Assembly: GCA_037043235.1 (NCBI GenBank)
Contig: JAWRVZ010000056.1
Span: forward strand, 3,563,001 to 3,627,000
Length of the DNA stretch: 64,000 bases
Origin: Rhodeus uyekii
Lineage: Eukaryota; Chordata; Actinopteri; Cypriniformes; Acheilognathidae
Direction: 5' to 3'
Under the pieces are notes generated by a model. The model was not told where the DNA came from, made no database searches, and saw nothing but the letters and a program-made list of their open reading frames with translations. The position numbers and the translations under genes are program-made. Shown here in pieces: positions 33,640 to 43,357 of the stretch. Numbering within the stretch: position 1 is the stretch's first letter; each line of letters opens with the position of its first letter.

Positions 33640-34240
33640 TCATGGCCAACCCGGTGCCCTACTCGGGCTCGTGGAAGAGTGCAAAAGATTCCTGCTGCAA
33701 TGTTCACTGGCCATTGAAACCGCAGCGGTTTCTCACAGAGAGAATTTGTTTTTCATTTAACTGGAAGCACTGCAATGAGTAGAGACAATATGGTAGCAGA
33801 CTGGACCACTGACGTAATCGGTAGATAATTTTGTGACCCACTTTCGAGAAGATTTCAGAGTGCCCTCTGGTGATCCTTCCATTGGTTATCAACTTTATCA
33901 CTTAAATTCCATATGGACTCAACTTCTGCACTCTAGCAGCAGGAAGTGGAACGAGAGTTCTCTCATCACTCCTCAACTTTGGCTGCATCTTGCTACATTT
34001 GATGATTCCAACAGCCTTGAAAAATGTATCCAGTTCTCAATCAGAGTAGCCCATCACAGAGGTGTGTAGAGATTCCCCAGGGCCAGTCAAGTTCTCCCTC
34101 CTGTTGGCAACCAAATCATGCCAGCTCTGCAGAACCAGACAACATCCAAATAGAATATACTCGTATGTCCATGGATGAACGTATGTAATTGTGTTGGTAT
34201 TGCGTGGTGCATCAGGCCATACCATCGAGTGGCTGAACAA
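33640..34240 (+). pseudogene. Ty3/gypsy gag remnant
   Basis: Begins with a translation containing PYSGS and, after frameshifts, a clear capsid-like stretch in the frame 33833-34069: HFRE near the start, GYQLYHL, then WNESSLIT, LHLATFDDS and CIQFSIRVA. These are recognisable relics of the gag capsid of fish gypsy elements. Downstream (about 34190-34230) a decayed cysteine-containing segment stands where the CCHC zinc knuckle should be, but its metal ligands are incomplete. Gag forms the virus-like particle that packages the element RNA; this copy cannot. Confidence 0.7.
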
Positions 34241-34320
34241 AACTCTAGTGAGTTTTGTTCAATCTGAATGTTAGCTCATCCCATCTCACTAACAGTGTGC
34301 TTATTACGATCTCTAATGTA

Positions 34321-34410
34321 TCCATTCCAGTCACTACACTCCTCGACTTTGGGTCAGCCGGGAATTTTATCTCCAGTGACCTCTGCTGACAGCTTAATCT
34401 CCAAAAGATC
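34321..34410 (+). pseudogene. Retroviral-type aspartic protease remnant
   Basis: The frame starting 34321 reads DFGSAGNFIS (Asp at 34345), corresponding to the D-S/T-G-(S/A) active-site loop of Ty3/gypsy proteases. The middle serine or threonine is replaced by phenylalanine and an in-frame stop follows shortly. In an intact element this enzyme cleaves the Gag-Pol polyprotein. Confidence 0.7.
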
Positions 34411-34899
34411 CCAAATGAGTGACACTACAAAGCCCTGAACCGTACCAACATCAAGTATCTTGGAACATCAAGTTCCTCTCTCATGACGTTCCGGCATCCT
34501 CCATCAAGTGGAGATTAGTCTACGGTTTCTGGAGAGATCCACTGCTGGAATCATCCTGGGATGAACAACCATGGTTAATTTAAAATCATCCAGAGCTTTT
34601 GGAGACCGGTGAGATAAGGAGATGGAGCAAGTGCTGTTACCCCTCCTTTTTACCAATCCAATGTAGAAAGTCACCTCAATCCATTCATATTTTCTCCACC
34701 TCCATTGTTGGACCTTCAAGTCCTCCAAGTCAGTCTGTTGACTAGCAGTCTGTTGATATCATTGAGTGTTACTCCTAATTCCAAGATGTCTTCTGTCCAA
34801 AGAGAGCTTCCCAGTTACCATCACACCAGCCATGGGGCTGCGTAATTGACTGCGTAAATCTCCTTCTAGGTAAATTTACCCCCTGACATTACCCAAACA

Positions 34900-35600
34900 A
34901 GAGGCCATTGAGGAGTACATCCAGGAGGCTCATAATGACATCGACATCACCTGGTGCATCAAGCTTTTCTTGTGGCCAAGAAGGATGGAGGCTTGTGGCC
35001 CTGCATCGAATATCGAGCCCTCTGCAGAATCACAGTGAAATCATGGTACCCCTTTCTTCTAGACCCATCAGCCTTGGAAAACCTCAAGGGAGCTAAAACC
35101 TTTACCAAGCTGGACTTCTGCAACGCATACAGCCTCAGCTTAATATGCAAGGGGGATGAATGGAAAATGGCGTTTGTGAATCCTACAGTCAACTTCGAAC
35201 ACTGTGTTATGCTGTAAGGAATGTCCCTCATGCATGGGGTGTTCCGAGAGTTCCTTTCTGAACTGAAGATTTGTCCTGGTCTACATTGATGACATTCTGA
35301 TCTACTACCAGAGTAAAGCTGAACATCACCAACACAGAGTTGCGGAGGTTCTCCAGAGCGTAAGTGAGTTCGACCAGTTCCTCAAGGCTGAAAAGTGCCA
35401 ATTCTACCAGTCAGAGATCCAGTTCCTCGGTTCCTCGGCCCACTCCCAAATCAGTCACGGAACTTCAGAGAGTACAAGAATTCGCCAACTTCTACCGTTG
35501 CTTCATCCGTACCTACAGTTCCATAACCTGTCCTCTCATTTCCTTGTTTTGTGGAAAGCCCAATTCTATCCTGGTCCCAGGAGGCCGAGGTCGCATTTAA
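34900..35600 (+). pseudogene. Reverse transcriptase remnant
   Basis: Split over several frames. The frame 34954-35217 holds the early RT motifs: AKKDGGLW and CIEYRALCRITVKSWYP, then TFTKLDF (motif with the first catalytic aspartate) and GDEWKMAF. Another frame holds the catalytic box YIDDILIY at about 35282-35305, followed by KAEHHQHRV and KAEKCQFY. The thumb and connection region lies in 35364-35600 (LQRVQEFANFYRCFIRTYS). These are the standard signatures of Ty3/gypsy RT. At least three frame changes and stops inactivate it. Confidence 0.85.
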
Positions 35601-35815
35601 CTAACACCTTGAAGCAAGCTTTCAGGCAGGCACCACTCCTAACTCATCCCGATCCAAATAAGCCCTTCATCATGGAGGTGGACAACTGGAGTAGGAGCAG
35701 TGCTGTCACAGCAGCAAGGGGTTCTTTCCAGACTCCATCTTTGCACTTTCTTTTCCTATAAGTTCAACTCGGCAGAGAAGAATTACGATATCGGAAACCG
35801 AGCTATGGTGAGCAG
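35600..35815 (+). pseudogene. RNase H remnant, 3'-truncated
   Basis: Frames 35498-35761 and 35700-35891 give APLLTHPDPNKPFIMEVD, where the last aspartate sits at the position of the first RNase H catalytic residue, and then SAEKNYDIGNR, the conserved segment preceding the helix with the second catalytic residues. Shortly after it the sequence passes into LTR, so the rest of RNase H and integrase are deleted. Confidence 0.75.
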
Positions 35816-35849
35816 GGCATGGCTAAAGGACGTGAGAGAACGTCACCCT

Positions 35850-36121
35850 CGCTTGCATTATTACCTACCTGAAGTTTACTTATCTCATTGATTCTGCAGT
35901 CCGAGTTCCTTCTCATCCTCCACTCTCCCAGTATATAATCTACAAAAGTAAAAGGAAAGTGTATTAATCCCTTTCAGTGTCTGTCAAAGTGTGTGTGTGT
36001 ATGTGTGTGTGGCTACTCACCGATCACCGTCTCCACATGGTTCTCACTGCCTTCCATACCATTGCTTCCTACTGTTTCTATTTTGTAAATACTGTCTGTC
36101 CAATGGTTGTGTTTCTTGACA
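35850..36121 (+). repeat. 3' LTR of the gypsy element, 5'-truncated
   Basis: Aligns with the 5' LTR from 'acctacctgaagtttactta' to the terminal 'tttcttgaca'. The first ~165 bp of the LTR are missing and a ~30-bp deletion lies before 'actgtctgtcc'. A (GT)n expansion sits at 35989-36012. Differences from the 5' LTR are numerous, which indicates an old insertion. Confidence 0.75.
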
Positions 36122-36326
36122 CATGATATGACATACATTATTGGGATAGTGAGGCTACGTTTACAGTGATCCAAATATATATGAAAGTGCATATTTTTCA
36201 AAATATTTTTTCATCCTGCAAAACTTTTTAAAGATTCTCTCCCAAGCGAATACATTTGAAAATGCTGTTTTGGCAATTGTAGTGTGGACTGAGGTATTTG
36301 AAAAATTATGATGCATGCGTATTGTA

Positions 36327-37511
36327 CACTGTAAAACGTTTACTGTCAAATTAACAGTACCTTACTGGCAACAATTATCCAGTAGTTGCTGTATTTCGTA
36401 CCACAAAAAATTACTTTAAAAAATAACTATATCAGATTTTAGCATACTGTAAAACAAAGTGCAGCATACTGCTATTTGTATTATTATTTTATTCAATAAC
36501 ACACATTTTTGCTTAATGTCAACAGCTTTATTCAGGTTTATCTTTTACATTTCATAACTGAACTTCAAATGAAAATACAGATAACAGCATATTAACCATA
36601 TTTCATCAATGAACAAAATACAATTATAGCTATACCATTAAAAACCACAGAAACACATTGTGCCAGTGGAAAATAAAATTTGGAAAATGTAAAGTACTTA
36701 TTTAGTATCAGTATACAACAATGACCCACAAACAATCTTCTTAAAACGTTTAAGAATGCATACTGTAACGAAAACGGTCTTGTTTATCGCCACAACTCAT
36801 CCCACCTGTCTTGCAATGGTCCAGCCAGTCTCCTAGCACCGCTGCAGGAGGACAATGCGAGTTAGCACGGTTTAAATGGGGAAATGAGCACCTGCTCTAA
36901 TGTTCTTAACTCAAACGTATTTATACCTTGCAAATAACATTTGTATAAAGCAAATAAGGCTATTACATGTGTTTTGAAATATACCTACCAATATAAAGCA
37001 TTCGTAGGACTGTCATCTTCATGACACTTTCCTCATGACAGGAAAAGTTCAGTTAGCACGTTCACAGAAAATGAATACTTAATCATTCTTACGGAAACAT
37101 ATTAACTAAAACGTAGCTTTATATCTTGAAAACATCAAAATAAAACATGTAAAGCGATTTAAAAAGTCAAAGAAATGAAAGTTAACCTACTATACTCTTG
37201 TGGGCTTCAGCTTCATGATGAGTCTGCCACAGAGCCGTTGCGTGAAGAGACGTTTTGTTTCTTTTTTTTTTTTTGTCATTTAGTACTATTGTATTTAGAT
37301 TTACAGTAGGATAATATTTTCCAAGAATGCATTGAAAATATACAGTAAGATACTGTACACAGCTTATACAGTAGAAAACTGTTACGAATACATTAATAAT
37401 ACTGTGAAAACAACAAAATCTACAGTAAAATACTGTACTCAAAATCTACAGTAGGGAATTGTTGAGAATACAATAATATTACAGTGAAAGCAACAGAAAT
37501 CATTCACAGTG
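36327..37511. mobile_element. Probable CACTA/EnSpm-like non-autonomous element
   Basis: The left end is CACTGTAAAACG and the right end, reverse-complemented, CACTGTGAATGA. Both subterminal regions carry many short direct and inverted copies of 'acagta', 'tactgta' and 'ctgtaaaa' (36340-36480 and 37290-37500), the arrayed binding motifs typical of CACTA elements. The interior (36500-37280) is non-coding; frames there are unrecognised. No 2-3 bp target duplication is evident ('gta' versus 'tgc'). Confidence 0.5.
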
Positions 37512-39429
37512 TGCCTGATACTATGTTTTTAATGGTATGTCCCTGTTATTAGCTATTCAATTTCACAGTGTTGCTAAAGATAAATTGTACTTGTGTCAGT
37601 CTTATCAATTGCTGTCCTATGGCAAAACATGAAATTGGATTTTAGATCATACATGGAATGGCGCTTGAGTGTGAACTGGATGCACCAGTAAGTGGTTGGA
37701 AATTTTAATGTGGATGGACAGCATTTTGAAAAGAAAAAGGCAGTTTCAAATGTAGCATCCAGACACACTGATAATAATACTCTTCCCCATAACTTGATCA
37801 TTGTTTTCTTAATTACTACAGCCATGATCAATTGTATCACAAACATCTCTTTTACATGAAATTCAGGTTAACAACAATAACTGCAGCAAGCAAATAGTGT
37901 TTTGTGAATAATGTGTACCAGTAGTCTATATTGAATCAGATTTACATATACAGAAGGCATATTTTTGCACAGAAAATAATAATCATGACTTACAATAATA
38001 AATAATACATAGGCTACTATATATTTTATGAAAGTTATTTCGTACCTGGTTAGATTGGTTTATGCTTGACTCCAAGTCTACAGGATTACTTGAACTTCAT
38101 AAGGTCTTGATTAAGAAGGGAAAGTGAATGTTTTTTTGGTCAGGATTAATGAAGTGAAGAGCAGTCATTATGGTAGGGAGATATTTAATGTCGGTCAGAG
38201 TTATTTGGAAGGAAATAATGATATTTCTATTCCATAATAGTTTTCCATTATGGTCTTAGTTCACATTAGCATAATGCGGTAATTGACTGGCTTCCACTGT
38301 GTTCTCTTCCTTTCTGTCATTTAGGCTAATTACAACTAGCCCATTTTTCTATGACAACAAACTGATACAGACAGCATATGGATATGTTAAAATAGATTTA
38401 ACGATAATAACATTAAAATCAAGTTGTTACCTTGAAAACCTGTTTAACATTGCTGCATCACTGTCAAAGTATATTCAGCAAGTATTGAACGATTAATATA
38501 GAATTACCCTGAAATTAAGACAAATCGCCTACAATAAATTAATTTGAAATACAGTGGCATAGCACATTATAAGAGTAATACAAGTCAATATTGGAGGTAA
38601 ATGCTCATTACAGACACAAGTTGCACTCAAGCCAAGCCCAGGTTGAAAAATAAATGAAAGCGCTATATAAGGTGATATGAATTAGCAGGGGTGAAGTATC
38701 TATCCATGAGTGGCTGTAGTGGGGCTGACTATTTAGGAACTAATTTAATATGAAAATGAAATGAGAGAATGAGTCATTCAGCACAGAATAATTTTTTTTT
38801 ATAAAAATAAATTGCCACCCAGGGTAAGACTTTTTTGAATTTATTCAGATTACCACTTAAGAAATAATGAGTTAATGATTATGAATAATGATTATGTAAT
38901 ATAGATGCCAAACTTCAAGAATTCACCAGCTCAATACACCATTTTATCAAGAAAAAAAGAGACGCCAAAGTTTTCCAATTCAGTGTTGTATCATCTCTAT
39001 GTGCCCTCATCTCACCTCAGCCCATATTTTTTCTAAACTGATGCAAAATGTGGACCGAGTCTGTTTTTCTCAGTGAACCTCTGTCATATTTGCACAGAGT
39101 AAAGGCATTTCCTTTTCAAGCTGTAACTTAAAGCTTTCAGCAGTTGCAACTTTCACTGTCTCAGTTTTCAAGAATATGATAGTTTCTACTATTAATATTA
39201 CATTACAAGGAGAAAGATCCTCCATCTGTCAGATGGCACTGATGTAGGGTTTACACTATGAGAGCTAAAGGCAGTTACAAAAAACATTATACAAAGAATG
39301 TGTATACATAAATTTGTAAGTTATAGTTAAAAATAGCAGCAATATAATAATGAATGATACATTACATTTTAATAATAAACTGCATTCTAAAATATATAGC
39401 AATATAAAATAGTTATAATAATGTTTCAA
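37512..39429. other. Intergenic DNA, possible conserved non-coding blocks
   Basis: Nearly 2 kb without recognised repeats. 38020-38340 and 38990-39240 have balanced composition with motif-rich sequence and are candidates for conserved regulatory DNA, not testable here. Confidence 0.35.
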
Positions 39430-39490
39430 AATATGTATTTTTGATCAAATAAACGCAGCCTTAGTGAGCACAAGACACTTCTTTCAAAAT
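39430..39490 (-). mobile_element. Interspersed repeat fragment, reverse orientation
   Basis: Reverse complement of the segment 'agcccac...gatcaaa' family: 'tttttgatcaaataaacgca' then 'gccttagtgagcacaagaca' and 'cttaaatcttaccgacc'. Same family as 46008-46275. Confidence 0.6.
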
Positions 39491-40844
39491 CCTTAAATCT
39501 TACCGACCTTAAATCTCCTGACAATTACATAAATAAAAGACCCCATTAAATCATAAAAATGCATACAGTACATTTTAGAAGTAAATATCTATATGCTAAT
39601 GTACTCCCTAATAATGAGAAAATGATTTAAATCTTTTCCAGGAAGAATTTTCCAAAAAGATTAATGATTGACTTGTCTTGTATGTGTGGCATAAATGACT
39701 AGGATAACATATACAAATCAAGTATAAAGCTTTAAAATAACTGTATCTGAAATGGAGTTTGCTGTGAAACAGGGGAATTGACAAACATGAAGCAATGCAA
39801 CAATCCAACAACCAAAGAATTTAACCAAAGAATGAAATCAACCAACTGGCCCTGGATACATTCCTTTATCCATTTCAACTAACTCTAACTGTATAGTCCG
39901 CTCAAGAATTGTCGTACTTCTCGACTGTCTTGTGCTCAGGGAAATACTGCTATCTCACATCTGAGATGATCAAAAGGGAAAGCATCTAGGGGGAGATTCA
40001 ATCTGTCAAATTGTGCTTTGCGATCTGACAAAATGTTTCAACTTAATTACAAAATACCGCAGCTGTTTGACAAAATGGAAAGATAAAACTCAAGCAAAGG
40101 GAGGAGGTGGAATGGGGTGACATCAAACAAAAGGTTAAAATCTAACTGACAGAGAAAGATCAGCATGGAAATTACATAGTTTGAGTGATGGATTAATTGA
40201 ACAAACTTGAAAAAGGAGACACAAAAAAGGCCTTCTGTTAAAGATTTTCTGACACACGCACACACACAATCTTGTCACCTGCACTACGGCACCTGCCAAA
40301 TTGTGTTCACAATGTCGGTCCAGACAAACTGAGAATGTGAATGGAGAAAAGAGGATATGAAATGAGAGAGAGACACATGGACATTGAGATCCATCCAAGT
40401 GAATGAAAAGATAACAGGTGCAGGTGAAACCACCTGTGAAGATTTGGAATTTACCTCAGGAGGCAAAACATAAGCTAATTCAGAGCAGATCCTATTCTAT
40501 GGCTCAAGAAACTTCAATTACGACACACATGCACGCACACACTATTATCTGTCTGTCTCTCATTTCAAATGAATAACCCAACTTCGCTTTCCACCATCTG
40601 TTCCTTGGATATGAAGTCCATGGATATGAAGAATATTCAAATGATCTGTTCAAGGTTTGCTGGATGTCTCTGGTGTTAAATAACGCTGACGGTCTGACCA
40701 TTCTTTCATGTCATTAATTTCATTATAGTATGTTCTTAGTCCATGTGTAATCCTTAAAAACAGAATCAGATCCCTGAAAGGAATTATAGAACATCTAACT
40801 ATCATTCAAATCTATAATATTGTCTGCTAAGTCAAGTTCCTTTT
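39491..40844. other. Intergenic DNA, no gene seen
   Basis: Overlapping minus-strand frames at 40047-40466 are hydrophobic by-products of a purine-rich plus strand. Nothing recognised. Confidence 0.4.
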
Positions 40845-40917
40845 CAAGGGAATCCGCACTGCGTCAAAACGCTATGGGAATCAATGAGGTAACCAGTCAG
40901 CTTCAATAAGATAACCA

Positions 40918-41468
40918 GTCACTCACTGAGCAGTTGAGACTGCTTGACCTCATAGCAACAGCTTCCAATGTTATTCATTCAGTCACTCATTCTGTACATG
41001 TGGTCCCTTCAGTAGTGGCTCAAAACCAGGTGGGCTTTCCCTGAGGAGCAACCCACGTCTCACAATCAAGGTCATGAGGCTGTGCCTACGTGCCTTGGTT
41101 ACGTGCAGGAATTCTGGTTTCTCTCACAGGGCAGTTCTGTCGGAACATGGTTTACACCTCAGCATACGGTGGACCTGAGGACCACCTGAGGACCTCCTGA
41201 GGACCACCTTCTTAGGCGTTTGGTGGGATTCTGTGTCGTTGTCAGCCTGGCTTTACCCCGTACTCTTCAAAATCATTCCGTCAGCAGTCAACAGCATAGT
41301 TAGAACAGTTAGAACTGTCACTCATCGAGCAGTTGAGACTGTTGGGCCTCATGTCAACAGCTTCCAGTGTTAATCACTCGGCCGTCTGTACCTGTGGCCC
41401 CTTCAGTAGTGGCTCAGAACCAGAGGGATTTTGCCCCAAAGGGCAACCCCTTCTGCACTATCAAGGTA
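40918..41468 (+). repeat. 399-bp-offset internal duplication in the DIRS fragment
   Basis: The ~155-bp segment at 40918-41073 ('gagcagttgagactg' ... 'atcaaggt') recurs at 41317-41468 with about 80% identity. Translations of both resemble the RT region before RNase H (ML/LIGLMSTASSV-like). Either two DIRS copies were joined or the element carries an internal tandem duplication. Confidence 0.7.
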
Positions 41469-41479
41469 GAAGAAAACCT

Positions 41480-41760
41480 GTTTTCTGTCCCAAGGGCCCG
41501 TTCTGGGAGCGCCCTGTCATGCTGTTGACAGATGCCTCCCTTATGGGCTGGGGGACAGTCCTGAGGGATTGCTCTGCAAAAGGTCTGTGGAGCAGACATC
41601 ATCTCTCTTAGCACATAAACCTTCTAGAGATAATGGCAGTCTGTTTGGTTCTTTGAGTGTTTCTCCTACACCTCAGACAGACAACACATCAGTGGTCTCC
41701 TACATAAATCATCAGGAGGGTCTCTGCTCACGTCCACTTTACAATTAGGGAATACAGATC
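41480..41760 (+). pseudogene. DIRS RNase H remnant
   Basis: The frame 41333-41611 reads PVMLLTDASLMGWGTVL, with the first catalytic aspartate at 41531-41533, then GLWSRHHLS; after a stop and in another frame follow NLLEIMAVCLVL, which holds the conserved glutamate, and the TDN-like region. The serine after TDA and the GWG segment are typical of the DIRS/Ngaro RNase H. Confidence 0.75.
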
Positions 41761-41879
41761 CCCCTCTGGTCCCAAGGGAAACTGCTCTCTATTCGAGCAG
41801 TTCCTGTGTCAGGCAGGGGGCTTGATAACCCATCCTAACTGTGGAAACTGGGTTTGGCCTCTAAGGGGGCCCAACTCAA

Positions 41880-42520
41880 AGACTCTGGTACCTCAATCAA
41901 GTTTGTTGAGACCATTTTCAACTCCAGAGCTCCGTTCACGAGGAAACTGTACACTGAAGAGAAAACTCTTCACTTCCTGGTGTAGTGAGAAGCAGTTAAA
42001 CCCAATTACCTGTCATATTGGCATCGTGCTGGAGTTCCTGTAGAACAGATTCACTGCAGGGTTATCCCCCTCTACCTTGAAGGTGTGCATGACTGCCATA
42101 ATAGTTACCACATACCTCTAGGTGGTATTTAAATTGGGAAATACCTATTATTTACACGTTTATTTCTTGGCAAACTGAGGCTAAGGCCAGAAGTATGCAA
42201 TAAGATTTGACCTGGGATTGGTCACTGGTGCTCCAAAGACCCCATTTTTTTAAACCTTCAAGGAGGTCCCATCAAGTTTATGATTTTAAAACTCTGTTGA
42301 AGACGTTCCTCTTCCTTACATCCACCTAAGCTTAGGAGATCATCAAGTCCACTAATGTGGCTCATCCTTCGTACTGCAGGCATTCTGTCCTCCCTTCACA
42401 ACCAGTAAAGGATCTGCTGAGCTGAGGCACTGTGGCACAAGCCAAATCAACTGTTTTGCTGCCTCTGGGCCCCCAAGGGAGCTCCAGCAACTAGACCATA
42501 CATGGTCTTTTGCTGCATAG
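41880..42520 (+). pseudogene. DIRS tyrosine recombinase N-terminal remnant
   Basis: The frame 41822-42043 contains KRKLFTSWCSEKQLNP and GIVLEFL, the SAM-like core-binding segment of DIRS recombinases, followed in other frames by FTAGLSPSTLKVCMTAI. Further on, VLQAFCPPFTTSKGSAELRH at about 42378-42430 matches the region preceding the catalytic box. The catalytic R-H-R-Y part is absent here; a counterpart of the C-terminus is present in the separate copy ending at 55330. Confidence 0.7.
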
Positions 42521-42613
42521 CGCTATATATATATATAAAATTTGAGAAAGAACTGAATATTTCCATTTAACATATCAATACAATATACTGTTTTATAAAT
42601 AATGTAACTGTCA
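42521..42613. other. AT-rich spacer
   Basis: Short TA run at 42524-42538, then AT-rich DNA leading into the duplicated repeat. Confidence 0.5.
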
Positions 42614-42724
42614 AAAAATTACCATAATTTAATTGGTTTTTAAATGTAATTTTTCAAGCTTTCTATAGATTCTACAGATTCTAATCATGACTGAGGCACG
42701 TATGCACTAAGTTTCGGTTAATTT
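42614..42724. repeat. Duplicated ~105-bp repeat, copy A
   Basis: Practically identical to 47197-47303: shared from 'attaccataatttaattgg' to 'ctaagtttcggttaattt', with one small indel (after 'ctatagat') and one substitution in the aligned part. It abuts the truncated gag end of the LTR element directly at about 42725. Confidence 0.9.
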
Positions 42725-43340
42725 AGGCGGGGCCGGCAGGGCAGGCGCATTGGAGAAAGGCCCTTTTCCTCCTCCTCCGCTTACGCAGGCGTCGAGCAGA
42801 CTCTGGGCCGGCGGCCTCCGGGCCGGCAGCGGGCTCTGGGCCGGTGGCCTCCGGGCCGGCAGCGGGCTCTGGGATGGCGGCCTCCGGGCCGGCAGCGGGC
42901 TCTGGGACGGCGGCCTCCGGGCCGGCAGCGGGCTCTGGGACGGCGGCCTCCGGGCCGGCAGCGGGCTCTGGGACGGTGGTCTCCTGATGGGCGGCGGTTA
43001 TCCTGGCTAATTCGGCTGCCAGGAATTCCGCTGTGGTCAGAACTTTGGGGGGCGCGGCGAGGAACTCCACGAACCCCCAAAAGTAAAGAGACTCCAGCCC
43101 CCTCATCCTCCAATAGTCCAGGGGCTCATCCAGCGCGTAATTAAACAGGTCCTTTAGGGCACTGTCACAATACCCCAGCCCCGCTGCAGTCTGGCTGAAC
43201 TCCCGGGCAAAAGTTCTAAAGTGCGCCCCGTGTTGGTGGAGGGAGCTCAGTACCTTCAACTGCAGCATCCGTTGGTATAGGGGGCTGGGGTGTGTGGCGA
43301 CTGGTGGAGGATGGGAACCCCTCCCCTGCTGAGTCCTCAT
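42723..43340 (-). CDS. Gag-like protein of LTR element with PEPAAGPEAA repeats
   Basis: 205 codons, starting at an ATG 17 bp after the LTR end, a normal position for gag. Residues about 25-110 form a globular part resembling the small capsid-like domain of cyprinid gag-only elements (AREFSQTAAGLGYCDSALKD, then LDYWRMRGLESLYFWGFVEF). Residues about 120-180 are five to six 11-residue repeats of the type PEPAAGPEAAV, encoded by a 33-bp tandem array. The C-terminus is basic (RLRKRRRRKR). The stop codon TAA is formed by the adjoining foreign repeat, so the natural C-terminus may differ. No protease, RT or integrase. GC content far exceeds the surroundings. Confidence 0.65.
   Translation of the reverse strand: MRTQQGRGSHPPPVATHPSPLYQRMLQLKVLSSLHQHGAHFRTFAREFSQTAAGLGYCDSALKDLFNYALDEPLDYWRMRGLESLYFWGFVEFLAAPPKVLTTAEFLAAELARITAAHQETTVPEPAAGPEAAVPEPAAGPEAAVPEPAAGPEAAIPEPAAGPEATGPEPAAGPEAAGPESARRLRKRRRRKRAFLQCACPAGPA
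42795..42985. repeat. 33-bp minisatellite in the gag-like ORF
   Basis: Five to six tandem copies of a unit beginning 'gggctctgggacggcggcct' with few substitutions. The 33-bp length preserves the reading frame. It also causes spurious repetitive frames on both strands. Confidence 0.9.
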
Positions 43341-43357
43341 ATTTGGTGGTGTCGTTC

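Larger units (their letters stand above)
32823..36121 (+). mobile_element. Decayed, internally deleted Ty3/gypsy LTR retrotransposon
   Basis: In order on the plus strand: 5' LTR (about 32823-33308), duplicated LTR end and leader (33401-33580), gag remnant (about 33640-34240), aspartic protease remnant (about 34321-34410), reverse transcriptase (about 34900-35600), start of RNase H (about 35600-35815) and a 3' LTR truncated on its 5' side (about 35850-36121). Everything after early RNase H, including the rest of RNase H and the whole integrase, is missing; the body jumps directly into the LTR. Many stops and frameshifts separate the domains, so the copy is dead. No target duplication is visible (5' flank 'aaaacct', 3' flank 'catgata'). 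Order PR-RT-RH fits Ty3/gypsy. Confidence 0.85.
40845..42520 (+). mobile_element. DIRS-type tyrosine-recombinase retrotransposon fragment
   Basis: Opens with a terminal phrase known from cyprinid DIRS elements ('actgcgtcaaaacgctatgg' at about 40869), then a partly duplicated reverse transcriptase region (40918-41468), RNase H (about 41500-41760) and the N-terminal and middle part of the tyrosine recombinase (about 41880-42520). The order RT, RH, YR is that of DIRS1 Pol, which integrates through a recombinase instead of an integrase and makes no target duplication. Many stops and frameshifts show a dead copy. The 5' gag-like ORF1 and both complete termini are absent. Confidence 0.75.

Noticed and set aside
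33833..34069. A short host gene
   Set aside because: Translation fits gypsy gag between LTR and protease remnant.
36327..37511. Tc1/mariner assignment
   Set aside because: No TA target duplication, and the ends read CACTG with motif arrays, more in line with CACTA-like elements.
42750..43113. Two further repetitive frames over the gag region
   Set aside because: Shadow frames of the 33-bp array; the 205-codon frame has the correct position after the LTR.
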